64,000 nt of DNA from Isoptericola luteus (GCF_020297055.1 NZ_JAIXCQ010000007.1:62001-126000), one strand, 5' to 3'; shown: positions 18,436-30,388, numbered from the stretch's first letter. Numbers and translations are program-made. Notes: generated by a model not told the origin, from the letters alone.

Positions 18436-19116
18436 ATGAGCCAGGAGCAGGTGGCGGTGACGGCAGCGGAGCCGGCGACCGACGGCCGCCGGGCGCGCGG
18501 CGACCGTTCGCGCCGGGCGGTCCTCGACCGTGCCGTGCAGGTCGCGTCCGTGCAGGGCCTCGACGGTCTGACGTTCGGTTCGCTGGCGCAGGCCGCTCCG
18601 GTGAACAAGAGCGGGATCGCCGGGCTCTTCGGGTCCAAGGAGGGGCTGCAGGTCGCCGCCGTGGCGCGCGCCCGCGAGGTGTTCCGCCAGGCGGTCGTGC
18701 TGCCCGCACGGGACGGCGACCCGGGCCTGCCGATGCTCTGGCGCACGGTCCTGGCGTGGTGCGCGTACTCGGCGGACCGGGTGTTCGAGGGAGGCTGCTT
18801 CTTCCGGACGGCGGGCGCCGAGCTCGACGCGCGTGCGCCGGGGCCGGTCCGGGACGCCGTCGTCACGGCGCTGCGGGACTGGGACGCCTACCTCGCACGC
18901 CTGGTCCGGGACGCCGTGGCGCGCGGCGAGCTGGGTGACGGCACCGACGTGGACCAGCTGGTCTTCGTCATCGACGGAGCCCTGGACCGCGCCGACCTCG
19001 CCTCGCTGCTGCTCGACGACGCCGCGGCCTACGACCGCGCCAGGGCAGCAGTACGGGCCGTGCTCCTCGCCGCAGGGGCGTCGCAGGGCCTGCTGCGGGA
19101 GCCGGGCGCGAGCTGA
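18436..19116 (+). CDS. TetR/AcrR family transcriptional regulator
   Basis: 226 residues. The N-terminal helix-turn-helix is RRAVLDRAVQVASVQGLDGLTFGSLAQAAPVNKSGIAGLFGSKEGL (about residues 25-70), followed by a helical ligand domain of the TetR_C class. The ATG at 18436 has AGGAGG five bases upstream; an in-frame ATG at 18418 sits six bases after TACACT and could be used by a leaderless mRNA, adding six residues. It probably controls the divergent alpha/beta hydrolase and itself through the paired inverted sites. Inducer unknown. Confidence 0.9.
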   Translation: MSQEQVAVTAAEPATDGRRARGDRSRRAVLDRAVQVASVQGLDGLTFGSLAQAAPVNKSGIAGLFGSKEGLQVAAVARAREVFRQAVVLPARDGDPGLPMLWRTVLAWCAYSADRVFEGGCFFRTAGAELDARAPGPVRDAVVTALRDWDAYLARLVRDAVARGELGDGTDVDQLVFVIDGALDRADLASLLLDDAAAYDRARAAVRAVLLAAGASQGLLREPGAS

Positions 19117-19118
19117 CG

Positions 19119-19562
19119 TTACGCACCGCCCTCGCCGGCCCGCCGGCCGAACGTGTCCGCGGTGAGCGTCGCCGACGAGTCCCGCACGATCTGCTCGAGG
19201 ACGTCGAGGTCGACCGTCGCGAGGTCCTTGAGGTACAGGCAGCCGACGCTGCTCGTGTGCGGGCCGAGCCCGGCCAGGGCGTCCGCGTGCGCCTCGACGC
19301 CGTCCGGCAGGTAGACCACGGTCGCCGTGGTCCGCGGCGAGAACGAGGCGGCGGGTGCGTGCCCGCTCCGTCCGGTCGGGTAGGCGAACCGGTACTCGCC
19401 GAAACCGACGATCGACGTACCGAACATCCGCGGCGGCTCGCCGGTTGCCCGGGTCATGAGGTCGAGCATGGTGTGCGCGTCGCGGCGCCGGGCAGGCCGG
19501 GCGACGGCGGCCACGAACTCGCGAGGGTCGGCGTCCGTCCAGGTGGTCTTCTGCGTGGCCAT
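19119..19562 (-). CDS. DUF1801 domain-containing protein
   Basis: 147 residues of the DUF1801 (YdhG/YjhX-like) fold: LMTRATGEPPRMFGTSIVGFGEYRFAYPTGR, then SPRTTATVVYLPDG, and SVGCLYLKDLATVDLDVLEQIVRDS near the end. The fold is small and soluble, with no assigned reaction. The stop is 2 nt from that of the convergent TetR gene. CACACT six bases before ATG may be a leaderless -10. Confidence 0.88.
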   Translation of the reverse strand: MATQKTTWTDADPREFVAAVARPARRRDAHTMLDLMTRATGEPPRMFGTSIVGFGEYRFAYPTGRSGHAPAASFSPRTTATVVYLPDGVEAHADALAGLGPHTSSVGCLYLKDLATVDLDVLEQIVRDSSATLTADTFGRRAGEGGA

Positions 19563-19597
19563 GCGCCCAGTGTGCCGCGACCGGGCGGGCCACGTCC

Positions 19598-20542
19598 TCA
19601 GGCCAGCAGGTGGGCGAGGCCGTGCTCCCCGATCGGCACCATGCGCGGGTGCTCGCCGGGGTGGGCGAGCATGTTCGTCGCGTACAGGAGCGCCCACGCG
19701 CGCGCCCTGACCCACGTGGCCTCGTCCCAGCCTCGCCCGTGGGCGGCGTGGGCCTGCACCGCGTTCCGGAACCGCGCCAGCCCGGCGGCGTCGAAGCAGA
19801 GCCAGGCCGCGCCGAGGTCACCGGCGGGGTCGCCCGAGGTGACGTCGCCCCAGTCGACGACCGCGAGCCGGAGACCCCCGCCCCCGCCGGGCACCACGAG
19901 GTTGGCCGGGTGCGGGTCGCCGTGCAGCCAGACGGGCGGGCCGTCGAATTCCGGCGCGGCGAGCGCCGACCGCCAGACCGACCGGGCGGCCTCCCGCCGG
20001 CCGGGCGGGACCAGGTCGAGCCGCGCGGCCAGCGCCGCGGGGTCGCGGGCCTCGGCCCGCCGGGCCAGGGGCACCCCGCGGACCCGGTTCGCGGGGGCGT
20101 CCGGCGGAGCCGGCACGTGCAGGGCCGCGAGGAAGCGGCCGAACGTGCCCGCCCAGGCCGTCCGGGCGGCCACCGGGGTCCGGTCGGCGCCGACGCCGTC
20201 GACCCAGGGGACGACGGTCCAGGACCACGGGTAGCCGAGCGCCGCGCTGGGCCGACCCGCGCGCACCAGTGCCGGGACCGCGACGTCGGGCGCGGCGGCC
20301 CGGAGCCGGCCGGCGAGGAGGGGCAGGGCCTGCTGCTCGTGCAGCACCAGCTCGGCCGCCGCCGCGCGCCGCGGCAGGCGCAGCGCGAGCTCGTCGCCGA
20401 CACGCAGCATGACGTTGTCCCAGCCGTGGGCGACGACGCGCGGCTCGCCGGCGTCCAGGAGGTCGGGGTGCTGCTCGGCGAGCAGCGCGCGGGCGAGCGG
20501 GACGTCGACGTCGATCTCGGCGGCAGGCACGCGGGTCATCAT
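19598..20542 (-). CDS. Aminoglycoside phosphotransferase (APH) family protein
   Basis: 314 residues with the APH/choline kinase-like fold. VWLHGDPHPANLVV carries the catalytic HGDxxxxN, and LAVVDWGDVTSGDPAGDLGAAW is the metal-binding DxGxxxxxDxxxDLA equivalent. The N-terminal lobe GWDNVMLRVGDELALRLPRR matches. Members phosphorylate small metabolites or antibiotics; genomic context gives no clue to the substrate and resistance cannot be assumed. Two adjacent ATGs start the frame. Confidence 0.9.
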   Translation of the reverse strand: MMTRVPAAEIDVDVPLARALLAEQHPDLLDAGEPRVVAHGWDNVMLRVGDELALRLPRRAAAAELVLHEQQALPLLAGRLRAAAPDVAVPALVRAGRPSAALGYPWSWTVVPWVDGVGADRTPVAARTAWAGTFGRFLAALHVPAPPDAPANRVRGVPLARRAEARDPAALAARLDLVPPGRREAARSVWRSALAAPEFDGPPVWLHGDPHPANLVVPGGGGGLRLAVVDWGDVTSGDPAGDLGAAWLCFDAAGLARFRNAVQAHAAHGRGWDEATWVRARAWALLYATNMLAHPGEHPRMVPIGEHGLAHLLA

Positions 20543-20559
20543 CCCGGATCACCCGCGTC

Positions 20560-21282
20560 TCAGGAGGCGGCGGTCTCCTGCTCCCGGGGCAGGTGCGACC
20601 ACCAGGGCTCGTGGGTGACGGCCTGCAGGTCGACGTGGACGCCGGTCAGCGTGCCGTCCTCGGCGTGGGTCGTGACGACCGGGTAGAAGCCGTCGCCCCA
20701 GCCGGAGTGGGAGATCACCACGTTCTCGCCGCCATCGACGCCGGGGAGCGCGACGTTGGCCGCGCCGGGGACCAGGTGGTCCGTGGAGTCCTGCAACGTG
20801 AACCATGCGTCAGGGCCGTCGTGCTCGACCACGTCCTCGTACCAGTCGTCGACCCGGGCCAGCGCGACCCGGACGCCGGCGGCGTCGGCGAACCCCACCG
20901 TCCCGGCGTCCACGCCGACGCCGTGGCAAAGGTTCTCCCCGGACTCGTCGGCAGTCCCGTCCGTGGCGTCCGCGAGGGCGCCCGCGGGCACGAACGGACG
21001 CACCTCGGCGGCGGGCCGCCCGTCCAGCACGACGGACAGGTACGCCTCGCGCGGGTGACTGCCGTCCTGCTCCGGAGACACGTCCGCGACGGTGAGCCGG
21101 ACCGGGTGGCTGCCGGGCGGAACGGGGATCTCGAGGCCCTCGCCGAGCGTGACGTACGGGTCGCTGGCCTCGAGCCGGCCGGAGGGCACGTTCACCGGGC
21201 CGAGGTCGTGCACGGTCAGCGCGTAGGGGATGCCCTCGGGCCGCCCGGTGCGCAGCGCGAAGAAGGTGTCGGTGCTGGTCAT
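20560..21282 (-). CDS. DUF4241 domain-containing protein
   Basis: 240 residues. GENVVISHSGWGDGFYPVVTTHAEDGTLTGVHVDLQAV at the C-terminus is the hallmark of DUF4241, and SHPVRLTVADV is shared too. DUF4241 is found in diverse bacteria, sometimes in toxin-immunity contexts, but nothing here indicates that. TATCTT (21289-21294) lies six bases before ATG, implying a leaderless mRNA. The gene is followed after 17 nt by the APH gene on the same strand. Confidence 0.82.
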   Translation of the reverse strand: MTSTDTFFALRTGRPEGIPYALTVHDLGPVNVPSGRLEASDPYVTLGEGLEIPVPPGSHPVRLTVADVSPEQDGSHPREAYLSVVLDGRPAAEVRPFVPAGALADATDGTADESGENLCHGVGVDAGTVGFADAAGVRVALARVDDWYEDVVEHDGPDAWFTLQDSTDHLVPGAANVALPGVDGGENVVISHSGWGDGFYPVVTTHAEDGTLTGVHVDLQAVTHEPWWSHLPREQETAAS

Positions 21283-21300
21283 GCTCGGAAGATAGCCGTC

Positions 21301-21330
21301 GCCACCGACGGCCACCGACGGCCACCGACG
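21301..21330. repeat. Three tandem 10-bp repeats in an intergenic gap
   Basis: GCCACCGACG occurs three times head to tail between the DUF4241 start and the Nudix stop. Such a short array may be chance slippage; no function is visible. Confidence 0.9.
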
Positions 21331-21350
21331 GCCCGGCAGCGCCCGGGTGC

Positions 21351-22046
21351 TCAGAGCTCGAGCTCCCGGCCCCGGTCCCACGGCTCCGTCCAGCCCAGGT
21401 GGTCGAACATCGTGTCGAGGATGCCCGCGGTGAAGCCCCACACGAGGTGCGTGACGTCGCCGTCGTGCACCTGGAAGCCGGGGCCGCGCCAGGTGTTGCC
21501 GCCGCGCCGCACGACGGTCGTGACCCGGCGCGCCGGGTCGACGAGGTCGGCGACCGGCGCCCGGAACACGTGCGCGGACTCGGCATGGTCCACCACGCGG
21601 ACCGGCGAGGGGCGCGCCCACCAGGCGAGCACGGGGGTGACCACGTGGTTGCTCACGGGCATCGGGAGCTCGGCGAACGTGCCGAGCACCTCGACGCCGC
21701 CCGCGTCGAGACCGGTCTCCTCGGTGGCCTCGCGCAGGGCAGCGTCGACGACGCCCTCGCCGGGCTCGACCCGGCCGCCCGGGAACGCGACCTGGCCGGC
21801 GTGCGTGCTCAGGGTGGTGGCGCGAGCCAGCAGGAGGACGTCGAGGTCCGGGGCCAGCGCCTGCGACTGTGCGACGTGGTCGGCGGCGAGGTCGTCGAGG
21901 ACGCCGAAGAGGACCAGGACCGCGGCGGGTCGTGCGGCCGCGGCGCTCATCGCGCCGCGCGCGTACGGCCACGGACCGGGGAACGCCGGGTCCCGCGCCA
22001 GGCCCTCGAGCTGGGCCCGCGCCGACGCGGGCTCGGAGGTGGTCAT
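21351..22046 (-). CDS. NUDIX hydrolase, CoA pyrophosphatase type
   Basis: 231 residues. The Nudix box GGRVEPGEGVVDAALREATEETGL near residue 90 has all metal-binding glutamates, and LSTHAGQVAFPGGR before it matches the CoA diphosphatase (NudL/YeaB) subgroup, which splits CoA or acyl-CoA into phosphopantetheine and 3',5'-ADP. TAGCCT (22053-22058) is six bases before ATG, so the transcript is probably leaderless. Confidence 0.9.
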   Translation of the reverse strand: MTTSEPASARAQLEGLARDPAFPGPWPYARGAMSAAAARPAAVLVLFGVLDDLAADHVAQSQALAPDLDVLLLARATTLSTHAGQVAFPGGRVEPGEGVVDAALREATEETGLDAGGVEVLGTFAELPMPVSNHVVTPVLAWWARPSPVRVVDHAESAHVFRAPVADLVDPARRVTTVVRRGGNTWRGPGFQVHDGDVTHLVWGFTAGILDTMFDHLGWTEPWDRGRELEL

Positions 22047-22112
22047 CCGGGCAGGCTACCGCCGGCCGGGAGCGATGCGTCGTCGCCCCGCACCGCTACC
22101 AGCTCGGGTCCG

Positions 22113-23624
<1,512 letters not shown>

Positions 23625-23725
23625 TCACGTGTTCCCGTCGGCACCCCTGAACCTATCGTCCCCGTCGTGCACGTGGGAGTGACGCAGACCGCTTACAGTG
23701 GTCCGGTTATGTGGAGGAGTGACAC

Positions 23726-25615
23726 ATGGGTCTGTTGAGCGGCATCCGCTCGCCTGAGGATCTGCGCCGGCTGACCCCGGCGCAGACGACGCAGCTTGCG
23801 GGGGAGATCCGGGCGTTCCTCGTCGATCAGGTCTCGCGCACCGGCGGGCACCTGGGCCCGAACCTCGGGGTGGTCGAGCTGACGCTCGCCCTGCACCGGG
23901 TGTTCGACTCGCCCCGGGACACGCTCGTGTTCGACACGGGCCACCAGGCCTACGTGCACAAGCTGCTCACGGGGCGCCAGGACTTCTCGGCGCTGCGCAA
24001 GCGCGGCGGGATGTCGGGCTACCCCTCGCGGGCCGAGTCCGAGCACGACGTCGTGGAGAACTCGCACGCGTCCACCGCGCTGTCGTGGGCCGACGGCATC
24101 GCCAAGGCCAACGCGGTCACCGGCCGCCGCGACCGGCACGTCGTGGCCGTCATCGGCGACGGTGCGCTCACCGGCGGCATGGCCTGGGAGGCGCTGAACA
24201 ACATCGCGGCGTCCGAAGACCGGCGGCTCATCGTCGTCGTCAACGACAACGGCCGCTCGTACTCCCCGACGATCGGCGGCGTCGCGCACCACCTCGACAC
24301 CCTGCGCACCACGCGCGGCTACGAGTCGTTCCTGCAGTGGGGCAAGCGCACGCTGCACCGCACGGGGGCGCCGGGCCGGTTCGCGTACGACTGGTTGCAC
24401 GGGCTCAAGAAGGGCCTCAAGGACGTCGTCGCGCCCCAGGGCATGTTCGAGGACCTGGGCCTGAAGTACGTGGGCCCCGTGGACGGTCACGACGAGCTGG
24501 CGATGGAGCACGCGCTGCGCCGCGCCAAGGCCTACGGCGGGCCGGTCATCGTGCACGCGATCACCGAGAAGGGCCGCGGCTACACGCCCGCCGAGCAGGA
24601 CGTGGCCGACCGCTTCCACGCCGTCGGGCGGATCCACCCCGAGACCGGGCTGCCCGTCGCGCCGTCCCGGTTCGGCTGGACCAAGGTCTTCGCCGACGAG
24701 ATGGTCAAGGTCGGCAGGGCGCGTACGGACGTCGTCGCGATCACGGCGGCCATGCTGCACCCCGTCGGCCTCGCGCCGTTCGCCGAGGAGTTCCCGGACC
24801 GGACCTTCGACGTCGGCATCGCCGAGCAGCACGCCGTCACGTCCGCGGCGGGCATGGCGTTCGCCGGGCTGCACCCGGTGGTGGCCGTGTACGCCACGTT
24901 CCTCAACCGGGCGTTCGACCAGGTCCTCATGGACGTCGCTCTGCACTCCGCCGGCGTGACGTTCGTGCTCGACCGGGCGGGGCTGACCGGCGACGACGGC
25001 GCGTCGCACAACGGCATGTGGGACATGGCGATGCTGCGCATCGTGCCCGGCCTGCGCCTCGCGGCCCCCCGCGACGAGCCCACGCTGCGCGCGGCGCTGC
25101 GCACCGCGGTGGACGTCGACGACGCCCCCACGGTGATCCGCTACGCCAAGGGCGCGCTGACCGACGAGATCCCCGCGGTGGCCGAGCTCGACGGCGTGGA
25201 CGTCGTCGCGCGGCATGTCCCGGGCGCCGGCGCGGCGGCGGGCAGGCGCGTCCTGGTCGTCGGCGTCGGGTCGATGGCCGGCGCGGCCCTCGCGGCCGGG
25301 GAGTCGCTCGCCGCCCACGGTCTCGAGGTGGACGTCGTCGCCCCGACGTGGGTGCTGCCCGTGCCGGAGGCGCTGGTCAAGCTGGCGGGGGAGCACGACC
25401 TGGTGCTCACCCTCGAGGACGGCCTCGTCGACGGCGGCGTCGGCGCCACCGTCGCCCAGCGGGCGGCGGAGCAGGGTGTGCGCACGCCGTTCGTGCACCG
25501 CGGCGTGTCGAAGAGCTTCCTCGACCACGCGACCCGCGACCAGGTGCTCACCGCGCAGCGGATGCGCGCGGAGGACGCCGTGCGCGCGGCGCTGGCGGCG
25601 CTCGCGGACGCCTGA
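23726..25615 (+). CDS. dxs: 1-deoxy-D-xylulose-5-phosphate synthase
   Basis: DXS condenses pyruvate and glyceraldehyde 3-phosphate, the first step of the MEP isoprenoid pathway. 629 residues, normal length. The thiamine diphosphate motif [16 protein letters not shown], the transketolase Glu in [17 protein letters not shown], and [15 protein letters not shown] are intact. ATG follows GGAGGAGTGACAC. TTACAGT near 23693 may be the -10. It is co-oriented with the HAD gene downstream, which has its own apparent promoter. Confidence 0.97.
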   Translation: MGLLSGIRSPEDLRRLTPAQTTQLAGEIRAFLVDQVSRTGGHLGPNLGVVELTLALHRVFDSPRDTLVFDTGHQAYVHKLLTGRQDFSALRKRGGMSGYPSRAESEHDVVENSHASTALSWADGIAKANAVTGRRDRHVVAVIGDGALTGGMAWEALNNIAASEDRRLIVVVNDNGRSYSPTIGGVAHHLDTLRTTRGYESFLQWGKRTLHRTGAPGRFAYDWLHGLKKGLKDVVAPQGMFEDLGLKYVGPVDGHDELAMEHALRRAKAYGGPVIVHAITEKGRGYTPAEQDVADRFHAVGRIHPETGLPVAPSRFGWTKVFADEMVKVGRARTDVVAITAAMLHPVGLAPFAEEFPDRTFDVGIAEQHAVTSAAGMAFAGLHPVVAVYATFLNRAFDQVLMDVALHSAGVTFVLDRAGLTGDDGASHNGMWDMAMLRIVPGLRLAAPRDEPTLRAALRTAVDVDDAPTVIRYAKGALTDEIPAVAELDGVDVVARHVPGAGAAAGRRVLVVGVGSMAGAALAAGESLAAHGLEVDVVAPTWVLPVPEALVKLAGEHDLVLTLEDGLVDGGVGATVAQRAAEQGVRTPFVHRGVSKSFLDHATRDQVLTAQRMRAEDAVRAALAALADA

Positions 25616-25657
25616 GACGCTTGCCCTCGGGCTGTGGTCCGCGGGTAGCCTCGCCGC

Positions 25658-26326
25658 ATGATCTGGCTCCTGGACCTCGACAACACGCTCGTCGACCGCG
25701 CGGCGGCCTTCGGGGCGTGGGCGTCGGACGCCGTCGCGCAGGTGGGCGGCACCGCGGACGACCTGGCGGCGATCGTCGCCGCCGACGAGGGCGGGCACGG
25801 CTCGAAGGAGGCGCTCGCGCGCGTCATCGTCGACCGGCTCGGCTGGCCGGACGACGTGCCCGCGGCGATCGAGCGGTTCCGGGCGGGCATCCTCGCGGGC
25901 ATCCGCCCCTACGACGGCGTCCTGCGCTCCCTCGAGGTGCTGCGCGCGGCGGGCCATCGTGTCGCCGTGGTCACGAACGGCGCGTCCGCCCAGCAGCGCG
26001 GCAAGATCGCGCGCTGCGGCATCGAGCCGCACGTCGACGCGATCGTCGTCTCCGGGGAGGAGGGCGTCGCCAAGCCCGACCCGCGCCTCGTGGAGGTCGC
26101 CCTCGACAGGCTCGGGGCGTCGGACGTCGACCGTCGTGACGTGTGGATGATCGGCGACGCCGCGCACGCGGACGTCGCCGTGGGACGGGCCGCGGGCACG
26201 CGGACCGGCTGGGTGTCCCACGGCCGGGCCTGGCAGGGCGGCGACCGGCCGGACGTCGTCGCACCTGCGACGCGCGAGGTGATCGCGCTCGCCGCTTCCC
26301 CGCGGTCGCGGGGTGCGGTGGGTTGA
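25658..26326 (+). CDS. HAD family hydrolase
   Basis: 222 residues. HAD motifs: LDLDNTLVD at the N-terminus (nucleophile Asp), VVTNGAS (motif II), VAKPDPRL (motif III Lys) and [14 protein letters not shown] (motif IV). The cap is of the C1 helical type, as in phosphoglycolate phosphatase-like enzymes; the substrate is unknown. TAGCCT (25646-25651) is six bases before ATG with TTGCCC further up, a clear leaderless promoter arrangement. Confidence 0.9.
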   Translation: MIWLLDLDNTLVDRAAAFGAWASDAVAQVGGTADDLAAIVAADEGGHGSKEALARVIVDRLGWPDDVPAAIERFRAGILAGIRPYDGVLRSLEVLRAAGHRVAVVTNGASAQQRGKIARCGIEPHVDAIVVSGEEGVAKPDPRLVEVALDRLGASDVDRRDVWMIGDAAHADVAVGRAAGTRTGWVSHGRAWQGGDRPDVVAPATREVIALAASPRSRGAVG

Positions 26327-26371
26327 CCCCGCGCACCGTGTGTCTGGGACGTCACAGGCCGTCAGAGCATC

Positions 26372-26389
26372 TTGTGAAAGTTTTCACGA
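26372..26389. promoter_or_regulatory. Rex (redox-sensing repressor) operator upstream of pflB
   Basis: TTGTGAAAGTTTTCACGA matches the Rex consensus TTGTGAAWWWWTTCACAA except for one central A/T-class base (G at the second N) and the G in the right arm. It abuts TATCCT (26390-26395), a likely -10, about 37 nt before the pflB start. Rex leaves such sites when NADH/NAD+ rises, so pflB would be derepressed under oxygen limitation. Confidence 0.8.
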
Positions 26390-26426
26390 TATCCTCGGGG
26401 TAGTGGACGACCCGAAGGAGCGAGGC

Positions 26427-28697
26427 ATGACGACCGACGCGGTATCCGCCACGATCGACACCACGACGAGCACGGCCTGGCGAGGGTTCGCCCCCGGGCC
26501 GTGGTGCGACGAGGTCGACGTGCGGGACTTCCTCCAGCGCAACTACGCCCCCTACGAGGGCGACGCCTCGTTCCTCGCGGGACCGACGGAGCGCACCACC
26601 GGGGTGTGGAGCCGGCTCTCGGCGATGTTCCCGGCCGAGCGCGCCAAGGGCGTCCACGACGTCGACCCGCACACCCCGGCAGGCATCACCGCGCACGGCC
26701 CCGGCTACATCGACGCCGACGCCGAGCTCATCGTCGGGCTGCAGACCGACGCGCCCCTCAAGCGGGCGATCATGCCGAACGGCGGCTGGCGCATGGTGGC
26801 CGGCGCGCTGAAGACCTACGGCTACCCCGTCGACGAGGACCTCGAGAAGTTCTTCACGACGCACCGCAAGACGCACAACCAGGCCGTCTTCGACGTCTAC
26901 CCCCCGGCCGTGCGCGCCGCGCGCAGCTCTCACCTCATCACCGGCCTGCCCGACGCGTACGGGCGCGGCCGCATCATCGGCGACTACCGGCGCGTGGCGC
27001 TGTACGGCGTCGACCGGCTGATCGAGGCGAAGAAGGTCGACAAGCTCCTGCTCGACACCGAGCCGTTCAGCGAGCGGGTCGCGCAGGAGCGCGAGGAGCA
27101 CGCCGAGCAGATCCGGGCGTTGGGTGAGCTCAAGGAGATGGCCGCGTCCTACGGGTATGACGTCTCGGGGCCGGCCACGAACGCCCGCGAGGCCGTCCAG
27201 TGGCTGTACTTCGGCTTCCTCGCCGCGGTCAAGGAGCAGAACGGCGCCGCGATGTCCCTCGGCCGCACGTCGACGTTCCTGGACGTGTACCTGGACCGCG
27301 ACCTGCGCGCCGGCGTGATCGACGAGTCGCGGGCGCAGGAGCTCATGGACGACTTCGTCATCAAGCTGCGCATCGTGCGGTTCCTGCGCACCCCCGAGTA
27401 CGACGCGCTGTTCTCCGGCGACCCGACGTGGGTCACCGAGACCATCGGCGGCATGGGGTCGGACGGGCGGCCGCTCGTCACCAAGAACTCGTTCCGCATG
27501 CTGCAGACCCTGTACAACCTGGGCCCGGCACCCGAGCCCAACATGACCGTGTTCTGGAGCGACCGCCTGCCGGCGGGCTTCAAGGACTTCTGCGCCCAGG
27601 TCTCGATCGACACCTCCGCCGTGCAGTACGAGTCGGACGACGAGATCCGCGCGGCCTGGGGGGACGACGCGGGCATCGCCTGCTGCGTGTCCCCGATGGC
27701 GATCGGCAAGCAGATGCAGTTCTTCGGTGCGCGGGTCAACCTCGCCAAGGCGCTGCTGTACGCGATCAACGGCGGCCGCGACGAGATCACCGGCGCGCAG
27801 GTCTCGCCCGCGTTCCCGCCGGTGACGCCCGGCCTGGCGCTCGACTACGAGGACGTGCGGGACCGCTTCGACCGCACCATGGACTGGCTCGCGGAGACCT
27901 ACGTCGAGGCGCTCAACTGCATCCACTGGTCCCACGACAAGTACGCGTACGAGCGTCTGGAGATGGCGCTGCACGACCGCGAGGTGCTGCGCACCATGGC
28001 CTGCGGCATCGCGGGGCTCGCCGTGGCCGCGGACTCGCTGTCCGCCATCCGCTACGCGACCGTGACCCCGGTCCTCGACGACCGCGGCGTCGTCGTCGAC
28101 TACGTCACGGACGGCGACTGGCCCGCGTACGGCAACGACGACGACCGCGTGGACGACATCGCGGTCGAGCTGGTCGAGTCGTTCATGGCCAAGGTGCGCA
28201 GGCACCGGACCTACCGCGACGCCGTCCCTACCCAGTCGGTGCTGACCATCACCTCCAACGTGGTGTACGGCAAGGCCACCGGGAACACGCCGGACGGCCG
28301 CCGCGCGGGCGAGCCGTTCTCCCCGGGCGCCAACCCGATGAACGGACGCGACACGCACGGCATGCTCGCCTCGGCCCTGTCGGTCGCCAAGCTGCCCTAC
28401 GCGCAGGCGCAGGACGGGATCTCGCTGACCAACACCGTGGTCCCCGCCGGCCTGGGCCGCACGCGCGACGAGCAGGTGGGCAACCTCGTCGGCCTGCTCG
28501 ACGCCTCGTTCGGCGCGGGCGGCTACCACATGAACGTGAACGTGCTCGTGCGCGAGACGCTCACCGATGCCATGGAGCACCCCGAGAAGTACCCGCAGCT
28601 GACGATCCGCGTGTCGGGCTACGCGGTGAACTTCGTGCGGCTCACCCGCGAGCAGCAGCTCGACGTGCTGTCGCGCACCTTCCACGGGGAGCTCTGA
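26427..28697 (+). CDS. pflB: Formate C-acetyltransferase (pyruvate formate-lyase)
   Basis: PFL converts pyruvate and CoA to acetyl-CoA and formate anaerobically. 756 residues, normal length. The active-site cysteine pair is in GIACCVSPM, and the glycyl radical site is RVSGYAVNF near the C-terminus. ATG follows GAAGGAGCGAGGC. The start was placed here because the open frame before it lies across the promoter and Rex site. It forms an operon with its activase, whose ATG begins two bases after the stop. Its presence indicates mixed-acid fermentation capacity. Confidence 0.97.
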   Translation: MTTDAVSATIDTTTSTAWRGFAPGPWCDEVDVRDFLQRNYAPYEGDASFLAGPTERTTGVWSRLSAMFPAERAKGVHDVDPHTPAGITAHGPGYIDADAELIVGLQTDAPLKRAIMPNGGWRMVAGALKTYGYPVDEDLEKFFTTHRKTHNQAVFDVYPPAVRAARSSHLITGLPDAYGRGRIIGDYRRVALYGVDRLIEAKKVDKLLLDTEPFSERVAQEREEHAEQIRALGELKEMAASYGYDVSGPATNAREAVQWLYFGFLAAVKEQNGAAMSLGRTSTFLDVYLDRDLRAGVIDESRAQELMDDFVIKLRIVRFLRTPEYDALFSGDPTWVTETIGGMGSDGRPLVTKNSFRMLQTLYNLGPAPEPNMTVFWSDRLPAGFKDFCAQVSIDTSAVQYESDDEIRAAWGDDAGIACCVSPMAIGKQMQFFGARVNLAKALLYAINGGRDEITGAQVSPAFPPVTPGLALDYEDVRDRFDRTMDWLAETYVEALNCIHWSHDKYAYERLEMALHDREVLRTMACGIAGLAVAADSLSAIRYATVTPVLDDRGVVVDYVTDGDWPAYGNDDDRVDDIAVELVESFMAKVRRHRTYRDAVPTQSVLTITSNVVYGKATGNTPDGRRAGEPFSPGANPMNGRDTHGMLASALSVAKLPYAQAQDGISLTNTVVPAGLGRTRDEQVGNLVGLLDASFGAGGYHMNVNVLVRETLTDAMEHPEKYPQLTIRVSGYAVNFVRLTREQQLDVLSRTFHGEL

Positions 28698-28698
28698 G

Positions 28699-29562
28699 AT
28701 GACTGCCGGCCCGGCGACCCTGGATGCCCCCTCGTCCCGGCGCCGGGCCGGCGCAGGCCTGCGGGGCATGGAGACGGCCGACGTCGACCGGGACGAGCGG
28801 CTCGCGCTGATGCGGACGGGCGAGCTCGGCTCCGTGCACTCCTGGGAGCTCGTCACCGCCGTCGACGGCCCCGGGACCCGCCTGACCGTGTTCCTGTCCG
28901 GGTGCCCGCTGCGGTGCCTGTACTGCCACAACCCGGACACGCTGGCGATGAAGGACGGCGAGCCGGTGCTCGCCGAGGACCTGCTGGCACGGGTGGCGCG
29001 GTACCGCGGCATCTTCGCCGCGACGGGTGGCGGGATCACCCTCTCCGGGGGCGAGGTGCTCATGCAGCCCGCCTTCGCGGCGCGCGTGCTGCGCGGGGCG
29101 AAGGAGCTCGGCGTGCACACCACGCTGGACACCTCCGGGTTCCTCGGGGCGAACGCGACGGACGCGATGCTGGACGACACGGACCTCGTGCTGCTCGACA
29201 TCAAGGCGGGCGACGAGGAGACGTACCGCCGGGTCACGGGGCGGTCCCTGGCCCCGACCCTGCGGTTCGGGCGGCACCTCGCCGAGCGCGGCGTGCGGGT
29301 CTGGGTGCGCTTCGTGCTGGTCCCCGGGCTGACGGACGACCCACGCCAGGTCGGCCTCGTGGCCGACCACGCCGCCGCGATCGAGGCGGTGCGCCCCGGC
29401 ACGGTGGAGCGCGTCGAGGTGCTGCCGTTCCACCAGATGGCCCGCGACAAGTGGGCCGAGCTGGGCCGCACCTACGAGCTCGCGGACACGCCGCCGCCCA
29501 CGGCGGCCGCCACCGAGGCCGTGCGCGAGGTGTTCCGGTCCCGCGGCCTGACGACGTACTGA
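28699..29562 (+). CDS. pflA: Pyruvate formate-lyase-activating enzyme
   Basis: Radical SAM enzyme that installs the glycyl radical on PflB. 287 residues. The CxxxCxxC cluster motif is in SGCPLRCLYCHNPDT (about residues 72-86); GGGITLSGGEVLMQP is the SAM-binding GGE region. An extra N-terminal stretch of about 45 residues precedes the family start (LGSVHSWELVTAVDGPG), so one of the inner methionines (for example MRTGELGSVHS) could be the real start. Co-transcribed with pflB. Confidence 0.95.
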   Translation: MTAGPATLDAPSSRRRAGAGLRGMETADVDRDERLALMRTGELGSVHSWELVTAVDGPGTRLTVFLSGCPLRCLYCHNPDTLAMKDGEPVLAEDLLARVARYRGIFAATGGGITLSGGEVLMQPAFAARVLRGAKELGVHTTLDTSGFLGANATDAMLDDTDLVLLDIKAGDEETYRRVTGRSLAPTLRFGRHLAERGVRVWVRFVLVPGLTDDPRQVGLVADHAAAIEAVRPGTVERVEVLPFHQMARDKWAELGRTYELADTPPPTAAATEAVREVFRSRGLTTY

Positions 29563-29577
29563 GCTAGCGTGGGCGCC

Positions 29578-30345
29578 ATGACGACCCCCGAGGACGCGGG
29601 CTCCGGCAGCGCCGCGCTGACACCGCTCGACGAGGACTGGTCGACGGCGCTGGCGGTGGTCGCGCACCCCGACGACATGGAGTTCGGGGCCGCGGCGGCG
29701 GTCGCCCGATGGACCGGCCAGGGCAAGCGCGTCGCGTACGTCATGGTCACCAGCGGCGAGGCCGGGATCGACGGCCTGCACCCGGACGAGTCGCGGCGCG
29801 TGCGGGAGGCGGAGCAGATCGCCTCGGCCCGGGCCGTGGGCGTCACGGAGGTCGAGTTCCTGGGCTTTCCCGACGGCGTGATCGAGTACGGCCTCCCGCT
29901 GCGCCGCGCGATCGCGGGCGCGATCCGCCGGCACCGCCCCGAGGTGGTCGTCACCGGCAACTACCGCGAGTCGTTCCCCGGCGGGATGCTCAACCAGGCC
30001 GACCACGTCGCCACCGGGCGCGCCGTCGTCGACGCCGTCCGCGACGCCGGGAACCGCTGGGTGTTCGCCGACCAGCTCGAGGCCGACGGGCTCGAACCCT
30101 GGGGCGGCGTGCGGCAGGTCTGGGTGGCGGGGTCCCCGGACGCCGCGCACGCCGTCGACGTCACCGCCACCTTCGACGCGGGCGTCGCCTCCCTGCGCGC
30201 GCACGCGGCCTACCTCGACGGGCTCGGCTGGGACGGCTTCGACCCCGCCGAGTTCCTCGGCGGCATGACGACAAAGACCGGGGCGGCGTTCGGGACCCGG
30301 CACGCGACGGCCTTCGAGGTGCTCAGGATGGGCTGGGAGGACTGA
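29578..30345 (+). CDS. PIG-L family deacetylase
   Basis: 255 residues. AHPDDMEFGAAAAVARW carries the zinc-binding His-Asp-Asp of LmbE/PIG-L N-acetylglucosamine deacetylases, and NQADHVATGRAVVDAV supplies the third ligand. The family includes MshB and Mca of mycothiol metabolism; this sequence is closer to general LmbE proteins. TAGCGT (29565-29570) is seven bases before ATG, indicating a separate leaderless promoter just after pflA. Confidence 0.9.
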   Translation: MTTPEDAGSGSAALTPLDEDWSTALAVVAHPDDMEFGAAAAVARWTGQGKRVAYVMVTSGEAGIDGLHPDESRRVREAEQIASARAVGVTEVEFLGFPDGVIEYGLPLRRAIAGAIRRHRPEVVVTGNYRESFPGGMLNQADHVATGRAVVDAVRDAGNRWVFADQLEADGLEPWGGVRQVWVAGSPDAAHAVDVTATFDAGVASLRAHAAYLDGLGWDGFDPAEFLGGMTTKTGAAFGTRHATAFEVLRMGWED

Positions 30346-30388
30346 CCCGCTGGGCGCTCGCCGCGCCGTCGCGTGCTGCGATGCGGCG

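Noticed and set aside
19598-20542. Aminoglycoside resistance gene
   Set aside because: The APH fold is shared by many metabolic kinases; no mobile or resistance context is present, so only the family is claimed.
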